Origin: Powellomyces hirtus
Taxonomy: Eukaryota > Chytridiomycota > Chytridiomycetes > Spizellomycetales > Powellomycetaceae
Reading direction: 5' to 3'
NCBI GenBank assembly: GCA_025526995.1
Contig: JAHLKG010000001.1
Span: 1,984,001-2,048,000, forward strand
DNA length: 64,000 bases
The notes under the pieces are model-generated. The model was not told the origin of the DNA and searched no databases. It saw only the letters and a program-made list of their open reading frames with translations. The position numbers and the translations under genes are program-made. Below, one piece after another: positions 54,544 to 64,000 of the stretch (positions are counted from its first letter, which is position 1; each line of letters opens with the position of its first letter).

Positions 54544-57500
54544 ATGATGGGGAGGGTGCCAGGCTCAGATGGCGAGATACGGCCAAAACTGTCTCCAATA
54601 GCTACTATCGCCAGGAGATATCAGTTGCAGCACGCTCAGTCTTCGAAGAACTACATCCTCTTTCATGATAGTGAGGATGCGGGAATGACTGCCAACATCT
54701 ACGTCGATGGCAAACCTCACCTCCTACACTCGTGGGACGAGATTATTCAGGTGAGTGACTGTGTTTTTGATACACACTATCCGTCCTTTTGGCTCTAACT
54801 CGTTGCTTTGAACAGCATTATGTCCGCCACACCTACTCGGGAGCCAGTGATCACGAAATCCGCGAAGGACTCGCGATAGACTGTCCAGACCCATTCCCAT
54901 TCGTGGCTTGCTGCAAGGTGGTACCTGTCGGACTTGATGACCCTCGTGTTAAACTCAGAGGAAGGAAAAAGGTCTACACTGTTTCCTGCAATAAAATACA
55001 CGCTACAACCATATCCAACTCTGCTGCTTGCATTTTAGGTTGTTACAGACCGTTTCATTCGCAAAAATGAAGTCATTGGCATATATGAGGGCGAAGTATT
55101 GTTTGAAGAAGAACAGGTGAGCGTTGGCCTCGGAATGGGCTCGAGTGTGAGAGGCGAACGGGCAGGAGGGATGATGGCCGGTTGGCTTTTTATGGGCTTG
55201 ATTCAAGCAAGACTGGGGCTGTGTTCTTCCAGCAGCGAAGATTCATTCATTTGCTTCAAATGCTGGGACGTAAAGCGCTGAGAAAACGAACGGTGCTTGA
55301 TAGGCGGTGCGCGTCGCAATGTGGGTTGTTGGGAGCCATCAAAATTCTCTTGCAACGCATGCTGGGCATTATTAGGACGCATGGCAAGATCAACCATTCC
55401 AGCCGGCTGAGTTCCGCCGGCCTGGCCGAGATGATATTTGTCAGTGGCTGTTGGGGGTAAATTCTACTTTGGTTCCGGACCATTGTCCTGATCTGGCAGG
55501 AGTCGGAGCTGCAAGTGGCAGAAGTCGAAATCGTCATGCTGGGATGTGTGATTTGGAATTGGACTGTGTGTTGCATTGTGCATGCCCTGGCATGCACTGG
55601 CAAGCTTGTCAAGAGGATTGTGCTACTTGAGATGATGTGGCAGGAAGATTCAGTGGATTTGTATTGGGTGTGGAACATTTCACCTGTGTTTTGCAAACAC
55701 AAGTTGATTTGGGTTTAAGTTGGAGGGAAATTCAATGAAAGAGGCTGTAGCCTGTGCAATTGTTGCTTTATCCTGCTTGGAAGCTAAGAAGGCAGCTACT
55801 GGGCCCAACCAGGCAGCTTGCGACGCGATGTGGTTTCTCGACCCCTGAAGGAGCAGCCGCCACTTCAAGTGTCGCACACTCGGCCTGCTTCAAACGCATG
55901 ACAAGAAAAGTTATGTCTAGTAGCGAGAGATTGGTGGGAATTAGTCATTGGGCCAGTTTTACTTCAATTTTGGACTCATGAGCTGAAATGGAAGATCTGT
56001 GGGGCTTTTCGCGGCGGAAGAAAGCATTGCATTGGCGGAGCGCGTGTATACGTCTCGCAATCATTTTAACATGGATCAGATGACCCCGATTCTTATATGA
56101 GGCGTTCCTTTTTAGCATCGCTCTACGAATATCCTGAATCGGCTTCAAAGGGAGTGGAAAACATTCGAGTATGAATCGGTGGAGAAGACGACATACAGAA
56201 TTGACAGCAAAGCCGCTGCGCAGGCCGGAATCATTGGCACGACCTCCAACGGCAACATGATCAGATATCAGAACTCTTTGCTGGTCGACGGCGATAGTAC
56301 GACTGGTGCATTCCAGGTACATTCGGGAGTGCTTACATCGTGAGATGATTTATGAGATCTCCTGCGAAGAATTAACATTAGCAGCAAATTTTTTGATTAG
56401 TGGGCAACAGAATTGAACGACTTTCGATTGGACCCCTTCAACCCACTTAGCGATGAGACTGCCGGACCACAACCTAACGTGGTTTATGTGGAGGTCCTGA
56501 TAATGCGATGGTACTTGCGTTCTTGTTCGGTCAGGGTGGTCCTTCTCGCGTGGTGACGGAAAATGACCGTTGTTTGGGTGCTTGTAGGCCTTGCATCTTC
56601 ATCGTCGCGACCGAAGACATCAAGAAAGGCACAGAACTCTTACTGAATTACGGAGACTACTGGAAAAACTTCCGCGCAATTCTCCAAGATCAAATGATTG
56701 TGGAGAAGACCATCAGCGATATCGTCGAGCCTGTACGAGACAACCTGCAAGCCATCGACACACATCTCCAACGGATAGCGGCGAAGCAATCTGAACTGGA
56801 GGCAACTATGCTGGGTTTACAGAAAATGTTGCAAAAAACAGAAAATTCCAAACTTAGAGGTCCACCTCCGGCTTCCGAACCGCTGGCCGGATCAGATATC
56901 ACGCAGGAGTTTGCAGAGGTCGCTCTGGGTTTGCAAGGGCTGCGGAACCGAACGAAAAGTGTTGGCCAAGTAATAGCACCATTTACGAAACCAAGGACCG
57001 ATACGGGCAGTGGTGGACAAGTGTATAAAGAAGTCTCCGCCATTGCGCTAGATGAAAAGCGGAAGGCAGCCTGGTTGTCGAATATGCGGGCCGCTGTGCT
57101 CGGTGCCAACGATCCCACCTTGGGTGCTGCTGATCTGAACAAGGCTCAGAAACCTCTTGACTCAAATTCGAGTGTTGCGATGTCTGAGCAAAGACAGGAG
57201 GATGAGCGCATGGCAATTGAAAACAATACCTCGCGCGATTCTCTCCAAGTTGAGTTCAATGGTAATGGTAAGATATCAATGCTGTTTTGTTTACGGTTAC
57301 GCCCAAGTGCATGCATTATTTATAAGTTCCAATCTCAGATCAAACTCGAAGGTTGCAATCTGAGGAAATCCATGTACAGGAAGCACAAGCCAAGGGAGTG
57401 CAACCGCAGGAAGTCCAGGATCCGGATAATCGGGATGTGCGAGATCAAGTTCAAGAACTGGAACTTCGGGAAGTGGAAGCCCTCATAATGCAGCCTGAAG

Positions 57501-59731
57501 AAGTACAAGGTCCAGAAGAAGATAGCTCCCCGGCCGCTATGCCCCTCGATGACCCATTGTCCACGCCGGCTCCGGAGACAACCACACCACTAGCTACGAT
57601 TGTTTGGGATCCTCCGAAGTTGATCTCTAGGGCATCTCCTATTCAGCGGCCTGCCAAGCGAAGCTCGGCGGTATTTGACGACACAAGCGCAACCCCGTCC
57701 AAGCGGATGAAAAAGGAGCTTGCCGATCAACTGGAAATCAGCGTGTCTGCGGAAACTGTAGCAGGTGGTTCTATCCTCAAACGACTATGCCAGAAGCTTT
57801 TGCTACACCTGGTGAACCTACCAAGTGCTGGAATCTTTTCGGAAGAGATAGATCTTGAAGAATACCCGGACTACCTTCATTTCGTCAAAACGCCGATGGA
57901 TTTTGTCAAAATCCACGACAACATTAGACAAGGGAGATATAGCACTCTAGAGGCATTTGTCTCAGATGTCAGTCTAGTGTTCAGCAACTGCCGTGCCTAC
58001 AACCGAGAACCGCACGAGTATTTCAAAATTGCTGAAGACTTTGACTGGTTTTTCAAAAAACACCTCTCCGAAGATGTTGTTTTCTGCCGCAAGTGCTCAG
58101 GCATTGCAGTGGATAATGTCTGCTCCCAATGCCACTCTCACCTACGACGCTCACAACAATCGTCACCTGAAATGGCGTACCACAATGTTATCAAAAGGTT
58201 CTATCCGGCTGATGAAGGTACAGGCGTCATTGCTCCATGGCCAGAGAATGCCGTCTACTACAGAGCCACGATCGTACACCAGGGTTCGAAATCGGAAGAC
58301 TACGGCGTTAAATTCTTGGACGGCGGAGACACAGTGGTCCGGATGAGCATCGACCGCATTCTCCTATACCCTGAACCCGTTAAGGACAAGAATAGCAGAT
58401 TGGCGAAACACAACAAAGTTCTTGCGCTGATGCCCGCAAAGTACGCTCAAGACGCGGAAAGTGGTCGGTTCATGTTAGGCATCGTCGAGTCGGTAACTGT
58501 CCAGGACGTCGATGTGAAGTTTGAGATAGGGTTGGAATCGGGAACCGAGGCGATAGTGTCGGTAAAGCGCGAAAACGTCATCTCCATAGATGATGATTTT
58601 TATGGCAAGGTTTTGCAGGAACAGAACGCAAAGTTTGAGGTTCAAGTGGAGCAAGAAAAGGCTTGTCTGAAAACAGTCGCTATATCGCCTGCAGTCATAC
58701 CGGTCTCTTCGCCTTTGAGGGCGGACGCCAGGAAATCAAGAAGATTGGAGGCTAGTGGAGGGCGCGAAAGTCCGGGATCCGTTAGTTCGCCTCACAACAC
58801 TAAGAAACAACGACATGCTGAAGCAAACAACGGGAACGCTGAAAGGAATGGGGAGCTCCTTAGCAAAACTGGAAGCCGCATCTACTCGGCAAAAGGCATT
58901 GCTGTTGCGATGAGGCGTGCTGGCCAATCCCGTCAAACAGTCAATGTTACGCGCATTTGCGCATGTGACATCTCAATTTACAGCGGCACCACTTGGGGAG
59001 TCCTGATCTGCTGTCGAAACGCCCATGGTTGTCTTGGAACAGGGTGGTACCACCCTGAATGCGTGCCCCCGACGCAAAGCCAGGACCCGACGAACTACGA
59101 CGAGTCACAACGGAGGAGATACTTGAAGAAGCTCGACTTTTTCTGTCCGAAATGCAGCGACCATCCGGAAGACGTCCCACCCGACACAAAGCCTCTGTCG
59201 TATACACCCACAGCCAGAGCCAATATTTCCAAGGATGTCGCTCCCGCGGCAACCGCGGTATCGATACAAAAAATGCCGATGACGCTAACGGCGGGAGAGC
59301 CTTCAGATCGCACCGATGCAGACTCCCATGACGAGTTTGATGAGAATGAATACGAAATATTACCGCCAGGAGGGGCCGTGTGGGATGCTGAGGGTCCGGT
59401 AATGTTTCCCGACAGTGATGATGATGCCAACGCCAACAGTGATGGCGAGCAGGGCTTGAATGGCAAATTGGATGGTGCGAGAGAGCCAAAAGTCACCCTC
59501 GATGGTCCTTGTCTTCCACCGGCAGATTTCTGCTCCGAATCCCATATCGTCGGCTCTCCTTCAACTCAGAAGGATGTCAAACATCCGCCGCGGAAAGTGC
59601 ATGCCACCGACCTTTTCGCCTTTCGCTCTAAAGAGGGTATCCTCTCGCCCACCTCCAGATCGGACCCAGCAGTTGAATCTAAAGACTTCCCTCCTATGAC
59701 CTTCTCTCATCCTGCTATGCGAGCTGTTTAG
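54544..59731 (+). CDS. SET-bromodomain-Tudor-PHD chromatin protein
   Basis: Exons 54544-54750, 54816-54971, 55039-55116, 56116-56316, 56401-56510, 56588-57267 and 57339-59731 join in phase to 1274 residues. A SET domain occupies about 120-275: RFIRKNEVIGIYEGEVLFEEE, then YRIDSKA, GNMIRYQNS, a long insert, PQPNVVYVEV and IKKGTELLLNYGDYW. The usual NHSC knot is not kept. A coiled coil follows (about 290-345), then a Gln/Glu-rich linker. A bromodomain lies at about 622-715 (FSEEIDLEEYPDYLHFVKTP, SNCRAYN). A C4 knuckle (CRKCSGIAVDNVCSQC), two Tudor-like beta units (about 760-890) and a PHD finger (about 1015-1085: CACDISI to FFCPKC) come next. It should read acetyl- and methyl-histone marks. The start is the first in-frame ATG. 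Junction 6/7 has two phase-equal acceptors. Confidence 0.87.
55117..56115 (+). other. Unusually long intron (999 nt) inside the SET domain
   Basis: Bounded by GTGAGC and TTTTTAG, both in phase 0, it joins GEVLFEEEQ to HRSTNILNRL. Other introns in the window are mostly 50-150 nt. It contains open frames on both strands (55182-55460 plus, 55256-55702 minus) with no recognised domain. Confidence 0.6.
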
Positions 59732-60904
59732 CATCAGAGTCACGGACCCTCGCTATCCAATTTCCAGATCCAATGGTTGCAGGGATTCTGCGAATCTATA
59801 CCTTTAAGCGTGGATGCAGTTTTTATTTACCGTGGCTTGCAGTTTGTAGATACACAATTCATCTCTAATTACGCCGCCACTTCCTTCATGTGGTCGCCAT
59901 TGTACAATACAAAGTTCCCAGAAATATTTTTTCTTTGCTTATCACGTCATTTGCTTGAAGTGGGGTTCGATGAGACTATTCGCGCAGTCGTACATTGGAA
60001 TCGGCCCGATTTATGCTTGACAAAAATGATTCGAGTGATTTGGGATATTAAATTGGAAGGTGACGTCATGAAATCAATATTAGGATGATGACAAACAAGT
60101 CAATCTGTGGTTATATCGAAAGAATATCCTTGTAAGAACCCTGAATCGTCATTGAAAGCGTCCTTTGGTTGACATGTGTGGGGGTCAAGTATCGACCAAT
60201 TAATTGCGGGACAAGTCTGTCAGCATCTGTGGACAATAGGATTGTCAAGTGTCCTTCCACTTTTCACAAGGACAATCCTTTCGGTGTAGATAGGGTCGGC
60301 AAGCTCGTCAAGGACGCTTAACAGTATCTTTAAACGTAACTTCAGTTGGTGTTCATTTGCCGGCAAACAAGGTTAAACGTAAATGCAGCGAAGGAAGTCG
60401 ACGGAGGAGTGCCCCGGAAATGAATGCAAAAATAGCAAGTCGCACCGTACTATTCTAGCAACCCCGCCACAAACGCCGACTGTGGCTGAACTCAAGAGGA
60501 GACTTATTCTTTATCGATCTCCGCGATTCGAATATCCCGGAAAATGGCGCGCAAACAGCAGACCAAGAAGCAGATAACGTGCCAAGAAAAGTACCAAAAA
60601 TAGCACAACTGAGCAACCCCGCTTCTTTTACGGGGCATCACCGACCTTTCCACCGTCTCAGCTGTCAAAAATTGCCAAACCAAAATCGTAGGCCGGACAT
60701 AGAAGCGGGCTTCCAGGGGATGACGTAGTTAAGCAGAAGTTGAAGATCAAGCCCTCCAAACATAAAAGGCGCTCCTCAGCACCGACATCGCGACCACGAC
60801 GAAAAGCAGCAGCCACTTTCCGTATACAAGAGAACGCACTGACTTCCTTTCGATATCTTCGTCTATACCAACAGTATCTCTCAAGTATCAACATCAAGAA
60901 CATA
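59732..60904. other. Intergenic stretch with clustered inverted repeats
   Basis: A 1.17 kb spacer between same-strand genes. It includes the inverted-repeat cluster at 60232-60279. A 64-codon frame at 60383-60577 is rich in Arg/Ser but has no family or splice support. Confidence 0.5.
60232..60279. repeat. GGATTGTC/GACAATCC inverted-repeat cluster
   Basis: AGGATTGTC (60238-60246) and its exact complement GACAATCCT (60271-60279) can form a 9-bp stem with a 24-nt loop. A third arm, GACAAT at 60232-60237, can pair with the same ATTGTC. Confidence 0.55.
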
Positions 60905-61429
60905 ATGGCAACCACTATCGAGCGCCGAGAGGTACCATTCGACCAGATCACAATCTTGGAGGATGGCCAACGCGCACCACAACCGGCCCCGGTCAATCCG
61001 AACCCGGTCATGCACGTTCCGGACCACCTCCAGAATTCTTCGAGGGCTGCCAAGGTAGCCCACAAGGTCCTCCACAAGCTTGACAAGGGACTCGGCAGAG
61101 TATCCTTGTTCTTCTTCAAGCCGTGTTTGTCAAGAAGACAACGGTACATCAAGAAGGCCCGCAGCATGACCGACGAGCAGCTTCTCTATGTTCTTTTCAC
61201 CTTCCTGGTTGACTTGAGGTGGCTGCGTAACTTCGCATCGGTGGGCGGAGTTCTCAGAGAAAACGAAAACAGCATCGATTACCAAAACTGGTGCAAAGGG
61301 TACTTGTGGTGGAGGGTAGTGCAGAGAGAGATTTGCACTCGCAACATCACGCTGGCAGATGACCTTTCCCGGAGGATGCCCGTATTCAACAGCGACTTCA
61401 TCTACCCCTACCACTGGATTCCGTTTTAA
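60905..61429 (+). CDS. Small unrecognised protein
   Basis: An intronless frame of 174 residues. The N-terminus is polar and Pro-rich (RAPQPAPVNPNPVMHVP). A basic helix (AAKVAHKVLHKLDKGLG) is followed by a basic-aromatic part FFFKPCLSRRQRYIKKA, a hydrophobic helix (EQLLYVLFTFLVDLRWLRNF) and a tryptophan-rich C-terminus ending PYHWIPF. The well-formed helices and good codon pattern support a real gene. There is no signal peptide; one membrane-associated helix is possible. The frame extends in phase to an ATG at 60740, but that part looks like leader. I know no matching family. Confidence 0.65.
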   Translation: MATTIERREVPFDQITILEDGQRAPQPAPVNPNPVMHVPDHLQNSSRAAKVAHKVLHKLDKGLGRVSLFFFKPCLSRRQRYIKKARSMTDEQLLYVLFTFLVDLRWLRNFASVGGVLRENENSIDYQNWCKGYLWWRVVQREICTRNITLADDLSRRMPVFNSDFIYPYHWIPF

Positions 61430-61752
61430 GCGCTCAAGTCATGTGATGCCCCTCTTTTATCTACCTGTTCGTCGTCACGGTGAGAATGTCAACCGTCATC
61501 GTTCCCCTTACATATAAACATAGCGCTACTTCAGATAGAGTAAAGTATCTCAGGCGTAGCAAGATATCCGAACGTTGACAAATATACCTGTTTCCCGCTT
61601 CCAAATTCCTTGCTGAACTCCGATCCATTATGTCAGCGCAATACCCTAGATGCAGGGGCTCGACATCCACGTGACCCTGACCCAGGCGTCCGCCAGTCCC
61701 ACCTCGCGTTTTTATTTCTTTTTGGATTAGTCGAATTTGACATATAACCGAA
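61430..61752. other. Intergenic, promoter of the La gene
   Basis: A 323-bp spacer; no distinctive element seen. Confidence 0.4.
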
Positions 61753-63649
61753 ATGGATGCACAGGAGGAGACAACAGTCGTGAACCCAGATGTCCCCGTC
61801 GACGGCACAGCCATTGAGTCTGCCGTCGAACCTCAGGTCCCACCCATGCCTGTCGTCCCGGTTGAGGCCATGGAGATTACCGAAGAGAAGAGTGTACAGA
61901 CCGCCGAGACTACCGAGAGCAGCACCGTTAAGTCTCCTGAAATAGTGCCGACTGGTGCTCCGGAGAAGCCTGTATCCCTCCCACCGTCAGAAGGTCCAAA
62001 GCCAGTGCTACCAACTGACCCTGACACCCGCGAATTGTACGCGAAGCTACTCAAACAAGTCGAGTACTACTTTGGTGGTAAGGATCCTCCATATACCCGT
62101 AGCGACAAAACGGGATATGACACAGCGGATTCCTGGTTGAAACAACTCTAACGCAAATGTTTTGTCCGTGACACAGACAGCAATCTTCCTCAGGACAAAT
62201 TTCTACTTGCCACCATTGCCGAAAACGCGGACGGTTGGGTAGATCTTGACGTGCTCCTCCGGTTCAACAGACTCCGGGAGCTCTGCAATGACCCTGTTGT
62301 GGTTGCTGACGCGCTGAAGCACAGCGAAGACATGCTTCAAGTGTCCGAAGATGGTACCAAAGTGCGCCGCCGCACGCAGATCAAGAGACTCTACAAGCGC
62401 AACTTGAAGACCATCTACGCAGTAAGTGGTCCTTGCCACGTCAAAGTCCTGAGACTTCCAGCGACGCCTCGATACTGCCACTGCCTGGCCTTTAACTCAT
62501 GTTGCTGTCTTCCGCGCATTGATAGAAAGGTTTCCCAACCGATATGCGGAATGTTGTTGATGACATCCGCGACTATTTCGGAGCCTATGGCACCGTGGCG
62601 AACGTCAGGGCGCGGCGTGACGATTTTAAGAAGTTCAAGGGATCCGTGTTTGTTGAATTTTCCGAAGAAAGTGATGCTGCGAAAGTTCGAGATTTGACAC
62701 TCGAATATCAGGGACAGCCTCTGGTGATCCTCATGAAGTACGTAGTGGGATCGCTGCAGTATTTGCTATTGACTATGATATGGACATTGTATTCACCGCT
62801 GCCCACATTTTAGAGACGAGTACGTGGACAAGAAACTGCGGGAGCACGGCTCTGCGGAAAAGCCAATGAAGCCAGTGTACAATGACCGGTCACAATACTT
62901 ACCGCAGTTGAGCTACCTCAAGCCGACGGTCTTCACGGACTCAAACTCTCCCAACCCTACATGGACACCACGTCAACAGTTTGAAGACCGACCAGAAAAG
63001 TCTCTTTTGTACTTTAGTGATGTCAGTCCGTTAGCGCTGATGGAAGACGTTCGGGTAAGGGTTTGCTGCACAAGTGTTAATAAGTCATGGATCTGACCGT
63101 TGCCCTTCTGTATAGCAATTCTTCTCCAAGCACGATGAGCGCGTCCGATTCATCAATTACAGCTCGGGAGAGCCCAGCGGGAAGGTGACTTTCTCAATGC
63201 CTGAGGCAGCGATCCGTGTCATTCAGGCACTTGGCGGAACTAGCGAAAATGAGAAGGAAGAACCGTTGGTGATCGCAGAGCCGAACGGAATCGCAGGATT
63301 TTTCACGACCGTCCGCATGCCAACAGCCAGCGAAGAAGATGCGTTCTGGACCGAACAGGCTGCGCGAAAGTCATCACGCGGTGGTCGCCAGAGTGGTGGA
63401 CGGGGAGGACCTGGACGGGGAGGATCTGGAGGGCGCGGAAACGGACGAGGTGCGCGAGGTGGGGGCGGCCGAGGCCGAGGTGGAGACCGTGGACGCGGCC
63501 GCGACAATCGTATCTTTGATGGCGATCGAACACCAGGATACCAACAGCAGGACCGAATGTCGGCTCGCCCACCGACCATTCTGGCGTCGAAACGCAAAGC
63601 GGACGAACCTCTTCCCAATGGTGGGGATAAGGCTCGCAAGTTTGAGTAG
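61753..63649 (+). CDS. LHP1: La protein (La motif, RRM, RGG tail)
   Basis: Exons 61753-62077, 62177-62421, 62526-62737, 62814-63054 and 63116-63649 give 518 residues. An acidic, Pro-rich N-terminus of about 90 residues precedes the La motif (LLKQVEYYFGDSNLPQDKFL, with the UUU-OH-binding aromatic and Asp residues; about 98-180). An RRM follows (about 190-265: GAYGTVANVRARRD, KGSVFVEF). A weaker second RRM-like unit lies in the last exons (FFSKHDERVRFINYSSGE to TFSMPEAAIRVIQAL), as in animal La. The tail is a long RGG/GRGG array followed by a KRK nuclear signal. La binds the 3' oligo-U of new RNA polymerase III transcripts and protects pre-tRNAs. The RGG tail is absent from budding-yeast Lhp1. 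Confidence 0.95.
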
Positions 63650-63950
63650 GAAATAATTTTTGGATCCGTCAAGTCTCGGGTAGCCTCAACGGCTCAATGA
63701 CAAGGAACCGCACTTTCACACACACACAATCAACTTCGCCTGCAAAGTAGTATACACATAAATCACGCTTTGAATCAACCTGCGTCATGCATCAAATATT
63801 ATTTATTGGTCCGCTTGCACATCTGACGACGTTCGTGGTCACATTCCAGCAGGCGTGAAATGAAAAACGGTGTAGACCGTCTCTATGTGAATGCAATTCT
63901 AATGTTTCTGTCTGATATATACAAATGCCTATCCATCATACGGTGGTCAT
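63650..63950. other. Convergent intergenic region
   Basis: These 301 bp lie between the La stop and the stop of the edge gene. There is a CA run near 63718-63727. Confidence 0.5.
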
Positions 63951-64000
63951 CTACTTCTGACCCTTCTCAGCTTCGGCAATCTCAGCTTCCACCTCAGATG
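63951..64000 (-). CDS. C-terminal end of an unidentified protein (cut by window edge)
   Basis: On the minus strand the last 50 bases read SEVEAEIAEAEKGQK and a TAG stop, an acidic-basic helical tail. The codon pattern and position after a 3' spacer support a real gene, but it cannot be identified from 15 residues. Confidence 0.4.
   Translation of the reverse strand, partial: SEVEAEIAEAEKGQK

Noticed and set aside
55256..55702. 148-codon minus frame inside the long SET intron as a nested gene
   Set aside because: No known domain and no start context; kept only as a remark on the intron.

Overview
The window looks like nuclear DNA of an early-diverging fungus, most likely a chytrid. About 28 protein genes lie close together on both strands and are rich in short GT-AG introns (mostly 50-150 nt). 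They include fungal markers such as Rtt109 and a Ste50-type SAM-RA-SH3 adaptor. They also include genes usually lost in yeasts and moulds but kept near the fungal root: an RSU1-like leucine-rich protein, a two-transmembrane double-Cache sensor, ZRANB2-like and TMEM14 proteins. NDUFAF5 implies respiratory complex I. I see no rRNA, tRNA, CRISPR array or clear transposon. The taxon is inferred from gene content, not shown directly.

Layout, left to right. 0.8-9.3 kb: a PH/coiled-coil protein, RSU1, and a multi-exon M28-family membrane metallopeptidase. 9.5-14 kb: a KLHDC4/Kel3 kelch protein, an unrecognised charged protein, and uracil phosphoribosyltransferase. 14.5-20.6 kb: a 592-residue alanine-rich 22-mer repeat protein resembling group-3 LEA proteins, a GPI-anchored secreted protein, and a double-Cache sensor with no output domain. 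20.6-22.9 kb: a gene-poor stretch. 22.9-36.4 kb: 5-formyl-THF cyclo-ligase, TDP1, Rtt109, NDUFAF5, a ZRANB2-like RS protein, TMEM14, a SET/MYND-like protein and homogentisate dioxygenase. 36.9-48.1 kb: ferrochelatase, a glutamine-rich four-finger CCCH protein, a sugar-lactone oxidase and the Ste50-like adaptor. 48.3-54.3 kb: a zinc-ribbon/SDR fusion, a secreted S1/P1 nuclease with an added cysteine-rich tail, and LYAR. 54.5-63.7 kb: a large SET-bromodomain-Tudor-PHD protein, a small unknown protein and the La protein. The last 50 bases hold the C-terminus of one more minus-strand gene.

The genes do not form operons. Pairing is by shared promoters (M28/kelch, unknown/UPRT, Rtt109/NDUFAF5, ZRANB2-like/TMEM14, SET/HGD, LYAR/SET-bromo) and by close convergent ends (TDP1 and Rtt109 stop 17 nt apart). 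Loose themes are chromatin and genome maintenance (Rtt109, TDP1, two SET proteins), RNA binding and nucleolar function (La, LYAR, ZRANB2-like, CCCH) and mitochondrial metabolism (NDUFAF5, ferrochelatase, TMEM14, lactone oxidase). Exon boundaries were worked out by hand from splice signals, reading phase and family conservation. Multi-exon coordinates are therefore predictions.
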